In this document: positions 52,799-64,000 of the stretch, in pieces
Layout of the letters: each line of letters begins with the position of its first letter
Position numbering within the stretch: position 1 is the first letter of the stretch
From: Fragum whitleyi
Taxonomy: Eukaryota; Mollusca; Bivalvia; Cardiida; Cardiidae
Direction of reading: 5' to 3'
DNA length: 64,000 nt
Assembly (NCBI GenBank): GCA_948146395.1
Contig: OX411543.1
Span: 54,416,017-54,480,016 of the forward strand
Program-made: the position numbers and the translations under genes
Notes under the pieces: generated by a model
Database searches by the model: none
Seen by the model: only the letters and a program-made list of their open reading frames with translations
What the model was told of the DNA's origin: nothing

Positions 52799-53011
52799 GT
52801 AAGTTTCATATTTTATTATATTCTATTTATTCTTTGGATCTTTTGGAATCTTGTAATATATATTGTTTAAACGTAAGACATGAGTAAGATTATGTCGCTT
52901 TCAAGCATTAAAATTTAAAACAAATTTAATCATTTCAGCATAAAAAGGTACTTATTTACAACGCTAATCGTTTAACTTCTTACTTATAATATTATATACT
53001 TTTCATTTCAG

Positions 53012-53245
53012 GTGAAGACTGGCGAAAGAACGTACTGGCGTTGTGCTGTGCTCAACAAGAAATGTAACTGTCCAGCGTCCGTCAAAGAATTCATGGGTTT
53101 CGCCAAACAGCTTGGCCGACCAGTCCTGAATGTCGTCAGGTACATGAACCATACGTGGATCCGTGGATCTGTCTGGCAGCCAGGGAATTGGTACGTCTTC
53201 AGTGAGTTCGTACGAAGACGAGATCACAACAACAGCTCTTCTTAG
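53012..53245 (+). pseudogene. transposon exon: FLYWCH finger joined to a MULE-like C-terminus
   Basis: After TTTCATTTCAG the frame reads VKTGERTYWRCAVLNKKCNC then PASVKE, the YWRC...C core of a FLYWCH finger. It then goes directly to NHTWIRGSVWQPGNWYVFSE, which resembles the TWI...W.P..WSVF segment near the C-terminus of FLYWCH-carrying MULE transposases. The several-hundred-residue transposase core that normally lies between is missing, so this looks like an internal-deletion derivative. The family reading is by eye. Confidence 0.5.
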
Positions 53246-53588
53246 ACTCATCTCCAACATCACCGGGCTGGGCCCTTTAACTGCACCAAACCACATACTC
53301 GCATTGTTGTTTGATGTATATGTAGATATGTATCAGATTTAGACACGGACCAGTGGGTGACTCAAACTTCGTAAATAGAGACGTATTCGTTTTGTAGTTA
53401 CGATGTTTTTGTCGCTAAACTACAAATTGCTCCAATGCTTATTAACTTGTGATTCTTGGACTTGTAAATAATCTCTTCATTCATCTCCATTCCATTGTTT
53501 TCATATTCTTTTGTATTTAAACTATGAGGAAACGTATCTTCAAGTTGTAAAGGATAAAAATAATTTCTATATAACTTTATCTTCCTAA

Positions 53589-55558
53589 CAGACATACATG
53601 TGATATTTCCATGGGCTCTCATAGGGAGATTAAGACCTTTTCGTAGGGAGATTGGGTCTCAAATAGGGAGATTTTGCGTAACGGTCAATGTGGCTAAAAA
53701 AAGGGGGGGGGGGGTTCGCAATGCACATATACACTGAAAATTGATTATAATACCTTCCATAAGAGGTTGTTTTTTTTTACTAACAGAAGTTTATCATTTA
53801 AAGTATTTTGACAGAGGATAGTATTTCAATGCTACAGAATTCAGTCTCATAATTTAAGAGAAATAGATGTTACAAATTCATTTTTTTATTTCTATGCAAA
53901 GTTCAGGATCCCACAATAAAGGGTCTTTTTAGTAGATAATCAGTAGAAAATAATATCTTACCAAATTTAAAAGATATAGGCCTTGCAATTTAGGAGGAGA
54001 TAGTTAAAGTTTTTCTTAATTTCTTTGATTAATCTTAAAGCCCAAAACACAAGGCTTAATTTATTGGGGAGAACTTCAAGTGGTTCTATAGTAAAGAATT
54101 AGGTACCGGTAATACTGTATTTATGCAATAAAGCTTTTTGTAAAGTATGAAATATTAGGCCCTGTAATTAGAGACGTTTTTTCACGTCATGGTTGCCATT
54201 GCAACCAGAGTTCTTCATGATTTACAATATTCTGTGAAATATTTTGAAATGCCTTGTCCTAAGGATCATCTCTGTATAGTTTGTGTATGAAATCCGATGA
54301 CTAGATAGGTGATTTTTATACTTGTTGACGGATGTCCGATGGATGCATGGATGGACGAAGGGACAGATCAATTAATCGTAATTGGCACTAACTGCTATTG
54401 AACTACGCTAAAAATAAATGTTTTTGATAGCAAAATGACGATAAAAGATGAAATTACGGACAGTATATTCCGAGTTCGCGAACGTTAAAGACGAACACGG
54501 TAGAAATCGGAATGTGAAGAGCTACCTCTCGGCAAATTAATCCATGTTGAATAGCTTTATGAGAAGCTCTGTGTTAGAAGTAAAGATAGAGCCAGTCCTC
54601 AATTTTCTATTCGCAAATCTGCAACATTTGTGTTGACAAATGACTTGATTAGACCATTCGCTTCCATACTCAAAGACGGTCACAAATTTATGAATTGTGT
54701 GTAAACTCTCAAACGACCCCAGCGAGGATCCGGTGAAATCGCCGTGGCATTTAAGAAATAAATGTCCGATGTTTCTTTAATTTCATTATCAAATATTAAA
54801 TTTGAATGACCATTCGAGAACGAATGAGGCAGTTTTCACTTTTTATTTCTTGAATAAATTGACCATCAAACATACGTAGATTAACTGAATATATATCTGC
54901 GTCAAAATTAAAGCATGTCCGCTTCTTGTTTTACTCAGTCACGCGGTTCGACACAAGGGTTTTTCTGCGATGCCGCCTTATTTTACCAAGGTCGCGTGAC
55001 GCGTCGCTTTGCATATCATGTTCGACCTTTTCCTTCATGACGCTTATCGCGTACAGTGGAAATTTTTAGCGTCTTTTTGGAATAGGATATTAAAATACGG
55101 CGGAAAATTACTGTGTTTACAGCCATTTTAATTTTTCAAAATAGGTGATAAAAATCTAATCACAGCATAACTCGCATCCACTCCATTTTTATGTTTCAAG
55201 TAATATCGGGTCACGACTTTTCACCTTGTTTCTAAGAAAGGCAAATATTGCTGATCGTCATAATTCATTTCGTATACAGTGTGAAGGGTGATAGGTACAG
55301 TAGCACCCGTTTGTCTGCAATGGTTGATCTAACCGACGACGATAAACGATGACACTTCCAGACAGATAAACAACGCTTTACCCGATATTGGATTTCTCAC
55401 TCGCCATTCGAGCCTTCAGACCGGAGATTTTGCATTTTAGGCTCACCGATTTTTTTTCAGACTCAAATTTCTTCAGGTCGGGAGAAATGGTCTCCCGATC
55501 GGGAGGAAGGGTAAAATATCGGGAGAATACGCCGAGATCGGGAGATATCACATGTCTG
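53589..55558. mobile_element. possible nested element with CAGACATGTGATAT-type ends
   Basis: cagacatacatgtgatattt at the left and gagatatcacatgtctg at the right are inverted. Both ends are followed inward by gggagat-rich sequence (tagggagatt / gggagaaatggtctcccgat). No target duplication is evident, so boundaries are uncertain. The interior holds a GGATGGAC-type dispersed repeat at 54.2-54.4 kb. Confidence 0.4.
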
Positions 55559-55574
55559 AACAGATTCTTATAAG

Positions 55575-55933
55575 CAGGGGTGTGGAATTCCCATGCCCGA
55601 CTTGTCCGACTCGGGCTTTTGTACTTGAGGACAAGTAAATTTTTCTAAGCCACTTGTCCAAGGACAAGTAAATACCAGGGCAAATCTTGGAATGTTACTT
55701 AAAAGAATTAAAGAGAAATCATCCTAATATTCATATCATAGTATGGAAAACATTGTTTTTAATGAAGAAAATGCTGGATTCCAGCATTTTCTTCATCTAA
55801 AGGCAATGTTTTTTTTTTCAAATTTTTCTATTTACTCTTTAGCGGACAAGCTCATTTTGATCCTGGACGAGTAGAAAATCCGCTTTTACTTGTCCAGGGA
55901 CAAGTGGAGAAAACTCGTATTTCCACACCCCTG
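55575..55933. mobile_element. CAGGGGTGTGG palindromic MITE, flanked by TTATAAG
   Basis: 359 bp, very close to 16040-16400. A 7-bp direct repeat TTATAAG flanks it at 55568-55574 and 55934-55940. Nested within the FLYWCH/MULE-like element, hence younger than it. Confidence 0.9.
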
Positions 55934-56365
55934 TTATAAGTCAATTTTAGGATGCCTTTCTTCAATAATTTGACTTTGTATAATTGATAGTAAATAATTG
56001 AAAAAATAAATCGAAAGAATGATTAAGAACAATTTTTCAACGATGTTTTTCCATTACTAGATCTATGTGACCTGTCAAATGTTTCCACCAGTTCCGCATT
56101 CGTAAAAAAAACCTCATGAAATTTAATAAAGTTTGTCTTGTTTTTCGATTTTTTTACTCAAGCTAAATCACTTAATCACTTAATTGAATAATTACTACAA
56201 ACATGCACAGTTAATTGATATGACCCGTGCCAGCACCCAGCTCCAATGTGATAATTTTATAATTACACTATAATAGCCATTTTTACCGAAGTCTCCATTT
56301 TTTTACCATATATAATCAATTTACCGAAGTTGTAATTTACCGAAGTTACTATCACCCCTTAAAAT

Positions 56366-57159
56366 TACAAGTAATGCTCAGCAGTAGTTTTTGTCATGTA
56401 TCCTTGCACTTTAACTAACCACCTTCTGGTATCATATGGGCATGTGCTACGGTAGCAACGATAAATAAACGGAAATACACACACACATACAGTATACAGA
56501 TAGACCGGTCACCATTTTCCTGGGTACGAATATTACTGGGGACGAAGTAGTAAATAAAATTTAGGCTTCGTATTTTCCAACACGATTAGCTTTTATCTGC
56601 TTGTTGGTTAAATGAAATACATTAACTCAACATGAAAAAAGTACGCAGGATGTTATAAAAATACAGACATTTGCACGGACTTTTCATTTTGTCGTTGGAG
56701 CAAAATGGCGTGACGCTTTCACATGCCAAATGTGTCATAAAATCATACTTCTACATATAATTTAATCGCTCCTATGATTTTTTATAAGTAATTGATGATA
56801 AATGACACCAATTACCTAATGATTATAGATGAACTTACTAATTAATTACAATTATCATTAATTTCATTCGTCGGCTATTGCACGTTTTCACGGAAAATGT
56901 GGATACGGTGAAAATAATCAACTGAGCTCAGTATGTCGCTATCGTCCAAAAAATAATGACCGCATTTATTTTAGCCTGCTCGCTTGGTTTTATTATTATT
57001 TTTTCCTTCCTCTTCTTCTTCTTTTCCTCAATGCCCACGCATCAATATAAAGGGGGCTTATTGTCTTCGGCCTGTCCGTTTGTTTGCAACTCTTTTTGTC
57101 TGTTTGTCTGAAAAACGTAAACATTGGTCATTACTTTTGATTATTGCATAAAATATAAC
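56366..57159. other. no gene seen
   Basis: AT-rich with a (TTCTTC)n pyrimidine run near 57005-57030 and a dispersed-repeat end (cggcctgtccgtttgtttgc) near 57070. Nothing coding is supported. Confidence 0.45.
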
Positions 57160-57167
57160 GGACAAAA

Positions 57168-57231
57168 AACCCGGGCGTTAACGAGAGAAAACGTGGATTA
57201 ATCAGTAAATTTACGTGCCGTTACGCCCGGC
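57168..57231. repeat. small inverted repeat (acccgggcgttaac / gttacgcccggct)
   Basis: Imperfect mirrored ends around an AT-rich loop. Confidence 0.5.
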
Positions 57232-57644
57232 TTTTTTTCTGCGATTTGGTCTTATACACAATTTCAACGGTTCTTATATTTCGCTGCAATATTAGTTTGT
57301 TGTCCTAAAAGGATGTTTTATGTATTCTGTTCAAAATACAACAAAAATAAGAACTATAAGACTTAACGCATTGATTAGAAATATGCGTGAATTATTCATG
57401 TCCAACATCATCATAGAGCATAGCAGAGACGTTGCTGTAATTCCCGCGTTGAATTGTGTGACGTCATAAATTTATCAAGCCACTGACGTCGGTATAAACA
57501 AAATGGACGGTGTGAATGCATGGCATAATTGTTCCGGCCTATTCGTAAGTTTGTAACTGGTTCAGTACATGGTTTTATGAAATTATTTCGCAATTTCTGT
57601 TTGAACTTATACTCTAATTGACCTTCTTGTACAATAATAGCGTC

Positions 57645-57763
57645 AATTCACTTTTTTCGGTCGTAAACATTTGCAGAGACCCTCACTAAATGCATTAACG
57701 CTCGACTGCGAAAAAACACTTTTCGGACCCTGCAAATGTTAACACCCTGAAAAACGTGAATTA
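57645..57763. repeat. inverted repeat (aattcacttttttcgg / gaaaaacgtgaatt)
   Basis: The left gtaaacatttgcagagacc and right ggaccctgcaaatgttaaca are mirrored, as are the outer cacttttttc and gaaaaacgtg. About 119 bp in all; probably a small MITE. Confidence 0.6.
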
Positions 57764-58211
57764 GCCATATATTGGTAAGTGATCTAGAGCCTTCATTTTT
57801 CATATCATTGCTTGTGACAAGACCTTTCTGTTGATTCCATTCTGAAGGTCATGTGTCAAGGTGAATGTTATTTTTCAAGGTCAAATTGATGAAAAATTGA
57901 TATAGTTGATACAATTCCGAGGCCGATTGTGAAATTTCACAGAAGCGGCTCCGCTTCTAAGGGCCTGTTTGATTATGTTTTCTCTGTATTGTATTGGAGT
58001 TTGGATGATGATTAAGTACACTTTCTGTTATTTCCCCCGACTTGTATTTGTGGATGAATGAATAACGGTAACACTTCCGGTAGACACAATTCCACTTTGA
58101 TACCACTGATGGTCCTATGTGTTTACCACTGTTTGGTTGTGATCATAACAGTCCTATTTATTTCATTACTTTATTTTAGTTTTATCATTATTACTATAAT
58201 TGATATATTAT

Positions 58212-60113
58212 TGGTGAACGATTATTGGTGTGGGATCTTAATAGATTCGAAATAAAGTAGTGCCCCTTTAGATTCAATCAAATATATCTCAAGACTACTC
58301 TCCGTAAAGTCACTGTCTATTTCGTTAATGGCGTGATACTAGAACCGTCTTCATGAAGTGAAGATAATGAAAAATACCCTTTATAAACACAGAATGAGCT
58401 AGCAATGTTTAACCTAGCAAATTGATGATCGGCGTAAGATTGTCGAGAGTTGAGAGCAAACACAAAATTTGTGTCCGTACACTGTATAGACAGATACTAT
58501 GTTTTTGATCTAAGCCTTCGCTGTTGCAACTTGTAGTAATTTGCCGGAAATATATGTTTATTTAGGCTGTGACCTCTTGAACTTCTACACATCTCTGATT
58601 GCTCATACCACACGTGATGACCTACTACGGTTTTATCTGCCTTCTTATGAATGGAATCTCTTCTCATGAGTTACTACTTTACAAACGAATGGAATTTTCC
58701 TATATTTAGCCCAAATTCACATTACAGCATAAACACGCATCACTTGACCGTGACCAACCTTGATATGAAGTAAAATATAATCATTACCAGACAACTTATG
58801 TTCTCAACTGCCCAATTTACACCCCTTGCTTAAATCCCGTTTATATCTCAAACCTTGTTATATTCTTGTGCAATGCAAATATCTTCGGTTACGGGTATTT
58901 TTGTATCATATTCCCCAAATCCTTTTCCTTGTATTTTCGTGTTGAACAAGGACGGGAATCAGGGGATATATCCATCTCGGCACGATTTACTGTAAACACG
59001 TGAATGTGAATGTGAAAAATCAATAATGTATATTGTCCATATTGTACCTCATCGTACTTGGATGAAAATGAAAGATATGTTCTATTCTGTTCTGTTCCTT
59101 GTAGCATTAGAAACGGTAACCGGTCTAGTAACTTCTTTGGTTTATGCAAACGGATTTTTACACAACTTTTCAACACGCGACAGTCTGTCTCGAGGCGGGT
59201 TTTAAGAATTATTCGACACGTGTTTTAAATGTACAACATTTCTTGTACCTTTTGTTTGAATAGGAGTGAACACCGCTATAAACAATTTTTCTGTAAAATC
59301 GCGATGGCTGAAGCACATGCGATCTTTGCATAATCTGAGTTTTGCTATATATGTTAATATTAAACAACATTTAAGACGAAATTTGGATTGTGAATCAATC
59401 GCCTTTGGACTGGAGCACCTTAACATGAAATCTGATATCTCTCGCACCAGTACTTTAATTAGCATACATCCTTACCTAACTGCAATCTTCTACCCTCTTA
59501 GGTTTGGGATTATCCACCGATTGGTAGGAGCAATAGAATTTAAACTACGACTTTATTTGGACAATCCATTAGCTGTACAAAATACTTACCTACATAAATC
59601 GTATTGTTTTTCTTCAATTCCTTTTTTACGCAATGGCATCAGATTAAATATTTTTTTTCACAAAACTGCATATTACCGAAAGAGACAAAAACCCTGGAAT
59701 TACAGCGTTTTGGCTAAAGAGGAGGATGGTGGACCCCATTCAGGTAGTTAAAGTTCCAGAGCCATAGCGGATGACGTTTAATAGTCAAAATGCGGAAAGA
59801 CTGCTGTTTGATCTGGTAAAATATGGGTTCTGCATGTGGAAAATGAATTACCTTTTAACTGATTTTATGAGTTAAGAACAGAATTATTAGTCTAGACACT
59901 AAAGTTGCCTTTTTGACTCTATCCCTCTCTGCCTGTCTTTCTGTCTGTCGCTCTCTCTATCTTTTGTTTCGTCTCTTTCTCTTTCTTTGAATTTACAGTG
60001 AAATTGCAGAATTGTCGAAACTTTGTCGAGACACTTTTCCTTTTTTTCATTTATAATTTCTCTTTTCTCAAAAAATTTAATATATCACTCTCGAAGGGCA
60101 TCCGAGTCGTTCA
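58212..60113. mobile_element. ~1.9-kb element with GGTGAACGA / TCGTTCACC ends, copy 2
   Basis: Collinear with 47553-49752 at both ends and in the middle (gatcggcgtaagattgtcga, attcgacacgtgttttaaat, ttcgttcaccatcagtactttcag-like end). A reverse, decayed SINE piece (ctggagcaccttaac ... gattatccaccgattgg, about 59405-59535) lies inside and makes most of the 161-codon open frame at 59266-59751, which I do not take as a gene. Confidence 0.65.
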
Positions 60114-60429
60114 CCATCAGTACTTTCAGTGCTTTGATTATTACTATTGACGTTTATGATAGCAGATTTGACATGATTATTCGGTTTATTTTTCTTTATG
60201 TTTTTAAATTTTTGTATGTATATATATCCTTTATACAATATGTTTTATTTTCTGGTTTGACAGAAAATGTTTAAGCTTCATGGGCATAACACCCTTTAGG
60301 TGATATTATTCGGAATAAGATTAAGTGAAAATACACATATGTAACATTTCAGTATTAACACATATCCTGACCCTATCCTTTTATTTTGCATATTTAGTGC
60401 TTATTTATAACAGCTCGCTTTAAATTTGA

Positions 60430-63400
60430 AGCATGGTTTCCAGCTTCTATTTAGTTTAGCCTTGAAGCTGTTTATGCTGTATTAGCCACTCTGTTGCTAA
60501 AACTGATTTTTCTCCGAATACTTATGACTCTCATTTTGGACAGCTTCAGACCGTTTCCCCTAGTATTAGTAGAATCCCTTACAGTTAACACAGGCTTGGA
60601 CAGTTTGTCACAACCGTGTAAGATTTTGAATGTCTGAATTAGGTCTGCTCTTACACGCATATATTCTAGGGCTTGTAGTCCTAATTTTATTAACCTGTCT
60701 GTATATGACATATGTTTGATGGAATAAACCTGTTGGGTTGCTCTTCTTTGTACATTCTCTATAAGTTCAATGTATTTCTTGTATTTGGGAGACCAGATTG
60801 ATTACTGAAGCATACTCTAAATGAGGTCTGACGAGAGTTTTGTAAAGGGATAGAAACATTTCTGAATCCATGAATGAGAATGACTTATTAGTATTTGCCA
60901 AGTTCCTATTACCTATGTTAACTTTATTATTGAAGTGTTTATGGAACGTCATTTTGGAGTCACATGTCTCTCCCAAGTCTTTTTTACTTCTGCCTGTTCT
61001 ATTAATGACATTAACCCATTGTTATCCTTAATATAGAAATCACTTGGTTTTGAATTACCAATATGAAAATCTTACATTTTTGGGGATTGTACATCATCTC
61101 CCATCTCTTTGTCAATTCACAGGCACTGAATATATTGTCTTGTAGTACGTTGTCGAAGTCAGACCCATTTGAACCGAAATATAGTTTCGTGTCGTCAGCG
61201 AACAATTTTATGGGACAGTTTATACTCAACGGAAGATCGTTAATGAATTTCAAGAAAAGAAAAGGTCCAAGCACACTACCCTGAGGAACACCACTAGTTA
61301 CTCTCTGCCATGTAGATAATTTGCCATTGACACTTACTCTTTGGAATCTATTGATAAGGAAATTGTCTAGCCACTCGTAAACTTTTCCTTGTATCCCCGT
61401 GTGCCATGGTTTTTATAAAAGTCTTTGGTGCGGAAACTTGTCAAAGGCAGATTTGAAGTCAAAGTGTTCTATGTCAAGACTCTTTTGTTATCTTCAATAT
61501 CATTTGTCCTTCTATAGTTTCTATTAATTGAGTTATGCAGAATTTTCCTTCTCTTAATCCATGATGTTCCTAATGTATAAGATTATTTTGTTCTAGATAG
61601 TTGAAAATTTCACCCCTTAATATACGTTCCATTATTCTGTGGTATTTATGGGGCGGGATTCTCTGGGCTATTTTTAGACCCTGATTTAAATATTGGAGTG
61701 CAGTTTTCAACTAAGAGGGAAGAGTTCCTTGGTCTAGTAATTTCCAGTAAATTGAAAGCAATGTTGTGCAGATAGATTCTTTAATGTTATGTATCATCGC
61801 AGGATGTATTTCGTCTGGTCCCTGAGATTTTAATGGATTTAAGGATTTTATGGCCTTTCTTACGGAATTTTTGTTCATTGGTCTATCGGAAATTGTTTCA
61901 TTGCTAGTGAAGTTGGTTTCTGGTATTGTGAATACAGAGATTAAGTACTTATTGAATTCATCGGTCATTAGAAGGTCATTCGTACACAGTATTTGTTAAT
62001 TTCTACTGGTTTTATAGATGTGTGCCTCCTTTTCCTTGCGTGTTTCCAGAGGAGCTTCGGGTCAGTTTTGATCTTGTTCGCTTAAGATTTTTCTAGTATA
62101 TATTTGTGTTTTCTAATTAGGTTGTTTGAGTTATTCCTTGCTATTTCGTTTTTTTCGTAAGTGAACTTTTTTTACAGTGCATATATATTATTCCATGATT
62201 TTCTTTTATCCTAAATAGCTGAGGAGGTTTCCCTATCGATATTGAAGGGCACATCGTTATCAAGTGCAATATTCATTGTTGAATTTTGAAACAAGTCACT
62301 TGCTTCCTTCCAGTCTGCTTTGTTGTAGTTAATAAAAGTTATATTGGGTTTTGTGTCTTCTTTTGAAGATCGACTACAGACCAGGTCAAAGGTAATCACT
62401 AGATGGTCACTTCTACCTAAACTTGGTAGATAAATAATATTCTCAATATTTTCCTCACTGTCAGTTATGATTAGATCCTGAAAATGAAGGTGCGATGTTG
62501 TGTCTAAATCTGGTTCGATTTGCTATATATTGGTGTGGGTAGTTATCTTGAAGACATTCTAGGAATTTGTATTCTGTATGGTTCACGTCAAGTTTTGTAG
62601 ATTGAATGTTCCAATTGATATTTTTCATGTTGAAGTCACCAATGATTACAATTTCTTTAATGCTTTTTTTCTTTATGGTTTATCGAGAAATAACGGAAAT
62701 CACTTGATAATCTCACCACAAAAGTAGTAAAATTATCAAAAACTAATTCCTGCTTTAATGCATTTCACCGCATCTGATGTCATCTATGCGGGGTGGAATG
62801 ATTGACGTCACAATGAATGTTGCATAGCAATCACGCGCAAAATGACGCGCTTTACGAAAATTTTTGCAATTAAGAAATAGAATAATCGTTTGTTTTTCGA
62901 GTAAAATCGATTAATATTTAATTTCGTGAACAACGAAAGCTATATTTTCACTCTCGTGGAAATATAGCTTTTGTTGTTCACTCAATGAATATTAATCGAT
63001 CTTACTCTGAAACAAACGATTATCCTCTATGTGTTTGTAACGTTTGGAAGTCCTACCATCCATTAGCTTTATAAGCTCTTTGGAATTCTCTTGGCAACTA
63101 TTTGGGCTTTTGTATATTCCAGCAAGGAGCAGATCTTCATTTTTATTCAACCTTACGTGTAACCATAATGTTTCTTTAAATTTGCATGTATTTGGTATTT
63201 CAATAGCCTTTATTTTTGAATGGATATAGATCATTATTCCTCATCCTTTGATATTTGTTGAGAAGATTTCAAATCAATTGGTTTTATACACTTCTTTGAG
63301 AATGATTTGGACATACGGGTTTTTTTGGATTTGTTTCGGTTAGTACTGCTATATTTATATGTTTTTCATCAATAATGGTATGTAGTTCACTGCTTTTTCT

Positions 63401-63440
63401 GCTGTCGAACAGTCTGTATTTGTGTACAGCATGTGTACAT
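60430..63440 (-). pseudogene. decayed LINE (endonuclease and RT), interrupted by a palindromic insertion
   Basis: Minus strand, in LINE order: a decayed endonuclease start (about 63440-63300, IAVLTETNPKK), ETLWLHVRLNKNEDLLLAGI and YKSPNSCQENSKEL (63.2-63.05 kb), then after an insertion GDFNMKNINWNIQS (about 62.63 kb), a linker, NPLKSQGPDEIHPAMI (61.97-61.71 kb), FLKFINDLPLS and LFADDTKLYFG (61.27-61.01 kb), and the thumb LYKTLVRPHLEYAS (60.98-60.77 kb) to the C-terminal region (60.71-60.47 kb). Several frameshifts and stops. It belongs to the same broad jockey/CR1-like group as 50616-51907 but is a different element. Confidence 0.85.
62668..63035. mobile_element. insertion with a ~150-bp palindrome inside the LINE endonuclease
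   Basis: The LINE frame leaves off near GRTS (about 63040) and resumes at EIVIIGDFNMKN (about 62665). Between them lie about 370 bp with no LINE similarity, including a near-palindrome at 62876-63028 (aataatcgtttgtttttcga / tgaaacaaacgattat). Probably a later, non-autonomous insertion; edges approximate. Confidence 0.55.
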
Positions 63441-64000
63441 CTAGGTTCTAGTTTTGGTTCCTAATTGAGCCATTATGTAGGCCATAGCTTTTGATTGGTA
63501 AGTGACATAGCCTTCATATTTCACATTTGAATTGCTTTTGACAAGGCCTTTCAGTGCCGTTGTCTTTCAAATATCTTTTGTCATATACTTGTTACACTTT
63601 AGTTTTAAATACTGAATGTAATTGATTTGTCTTGCCTATTTGTAATGATTTATTGCATTCATGAAATATCCATGGCTGTAATGGCTGAAAATATAATAAT
63701 TTTAGTACAAAAGCAAGGGGGTTTCTAGGCATATAGTTTGAGGCTAGATAATCTTGTCTTTTAAATAAGCTTATGTGATCCTTGCTTTTCGCAAAACCTC
63801 AGGAATAATCCCCGAATCAAAGATTTTTGGAAGAATACTGTTATTATTGGGGCTAGGATACTGGCTAATAATTTGTGGATTGTAGACTTGATTGTTTTCT
63901 GCTCCACAGGTTTTTCCTACCCAATTGAATGGAATAATATTAATTTGTTTTGCATCTTGGTATATTTTTCTGTTGGAGATATCCTCTTTTCCTAAATCCC
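63441..64000. other. no feature identified
   Basis: AT-rich sequence upstream of the LINE's recognisable start. Could include LINE 5' sequence or a first open frame too decayed to read. Confidence 0.4.

Larger units (their letters stand above)
51908..56357 (+). mobile_element. FLYWCH/MULE-like DNA transposon with ~100-bp inverted ends
   Basis: Left terminal repeat 51916-52017 (GTAACTTCGGTAAATTACAA ...) is repeated inverted at 56250-56349 with few differences; the word ACTTCGGTAAA occurs three times in each. CTTAAAAT flanks both sides (51900-51907 and 56358-56365), an 8-bp target duplication that on the left lies inside the LINE. Inside are a broken PHD/FLYWCH-type coding region (52439-53245) and later insertions, including a CAGGGG MITE (55575-55933). 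MULE-type elements make 8-11-bp duplications and often carry FLYWCH fingers, which supports the class call, but no catalytic core is present. Confidence 0.75.

Noticed and set aside
53003..53296. 97-codon minus-strand open frame
   Set aside because: Antisense to the FLYWCH exon, which has recognisable motifs on the plus strand.
59266..59751. Open frame of 161 codons on the plus strand
   Set aside because: It runs through a reverse SINE fragment and blocks shared with the element at 47553-49752; no family similarity and no splice context.

Overview
This is a eukaryotic nuclear window: AT-rich, intron-rich and crowded with transposon-derived repeats. Protein families and repeats (tRNA-derived SINEs, many short palindromic MITEs, non-LTR retrotransposons, dispersed repeats ending in GACG-rich tracts) resemble bivalve mollusc genomes. 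That assignment is inferred from style, not from a species-level match.

Layout. 1-3.1 kb: a plus-strand intron full of degenerate ~165-bp repeats, ending in the last coding exon of an SLCO/OATP organic-anion transporter (2843-3132). 3.1-19.4 kb: mostly repeats, with an unrecognised minus-strand candidate terminal exon (8579-8913), a complex tandem array (about 9.6-13.1 kb) and a CpG-containing candidate promoter plus tiny first exon (about 18.27-18.48 kb). 19.4-46.9 kb: the main gene content, two minus-strand snurportin-1 (SNUPN) units in tandem. Copy 1 is complete (8 exons, 46895 to 31732, predicted 385 aa). Copy 2 (28300 to 19449) repeats the cap-binding exons, with four of five internal exon lengths identical and phases matched. 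It has no visible importin-beta-binding exon and carries a long lysine-, arginine/glycine- and tyrosine-rich C-terminal tail. 46.9-64 kb: mainly mobile elements. These are two decayed LINEs (50.6-51.9 and 60.4-63.4 kb), a third LINE lying in SNUPN intron 1 (43.6-46.2 kb), a FLYWCH/MULE-like DNA transposon with ~100-bp inverted ends and an 8-bp flanking direct repeat (51908-56357), and two copies of a ~2-kb element bounded by GGTGAACGA/TCGTTCACC.

Snurportin-1 is the import adaptor that binds the trimethylguanosine cap of assembled spliceosomal snRNPs and hands them to importin-beta. Copy 1 has everything needed for this. Copy 2 keeps both cap-stacking tryptophans but as seen lacks the importin-beta-binding segment, unless exon 1 of copy 1 is also spliced to it, which the splice phases allow. 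This diverged tandem paralogue with an RG-rich tail is the most interesting item in the window.

Limits: exon boundaries come from reading splice sites and family similarity by eye. No alignment, expression data or repeat library was available, and repeat edges are approximate unless target-site duplications are given.
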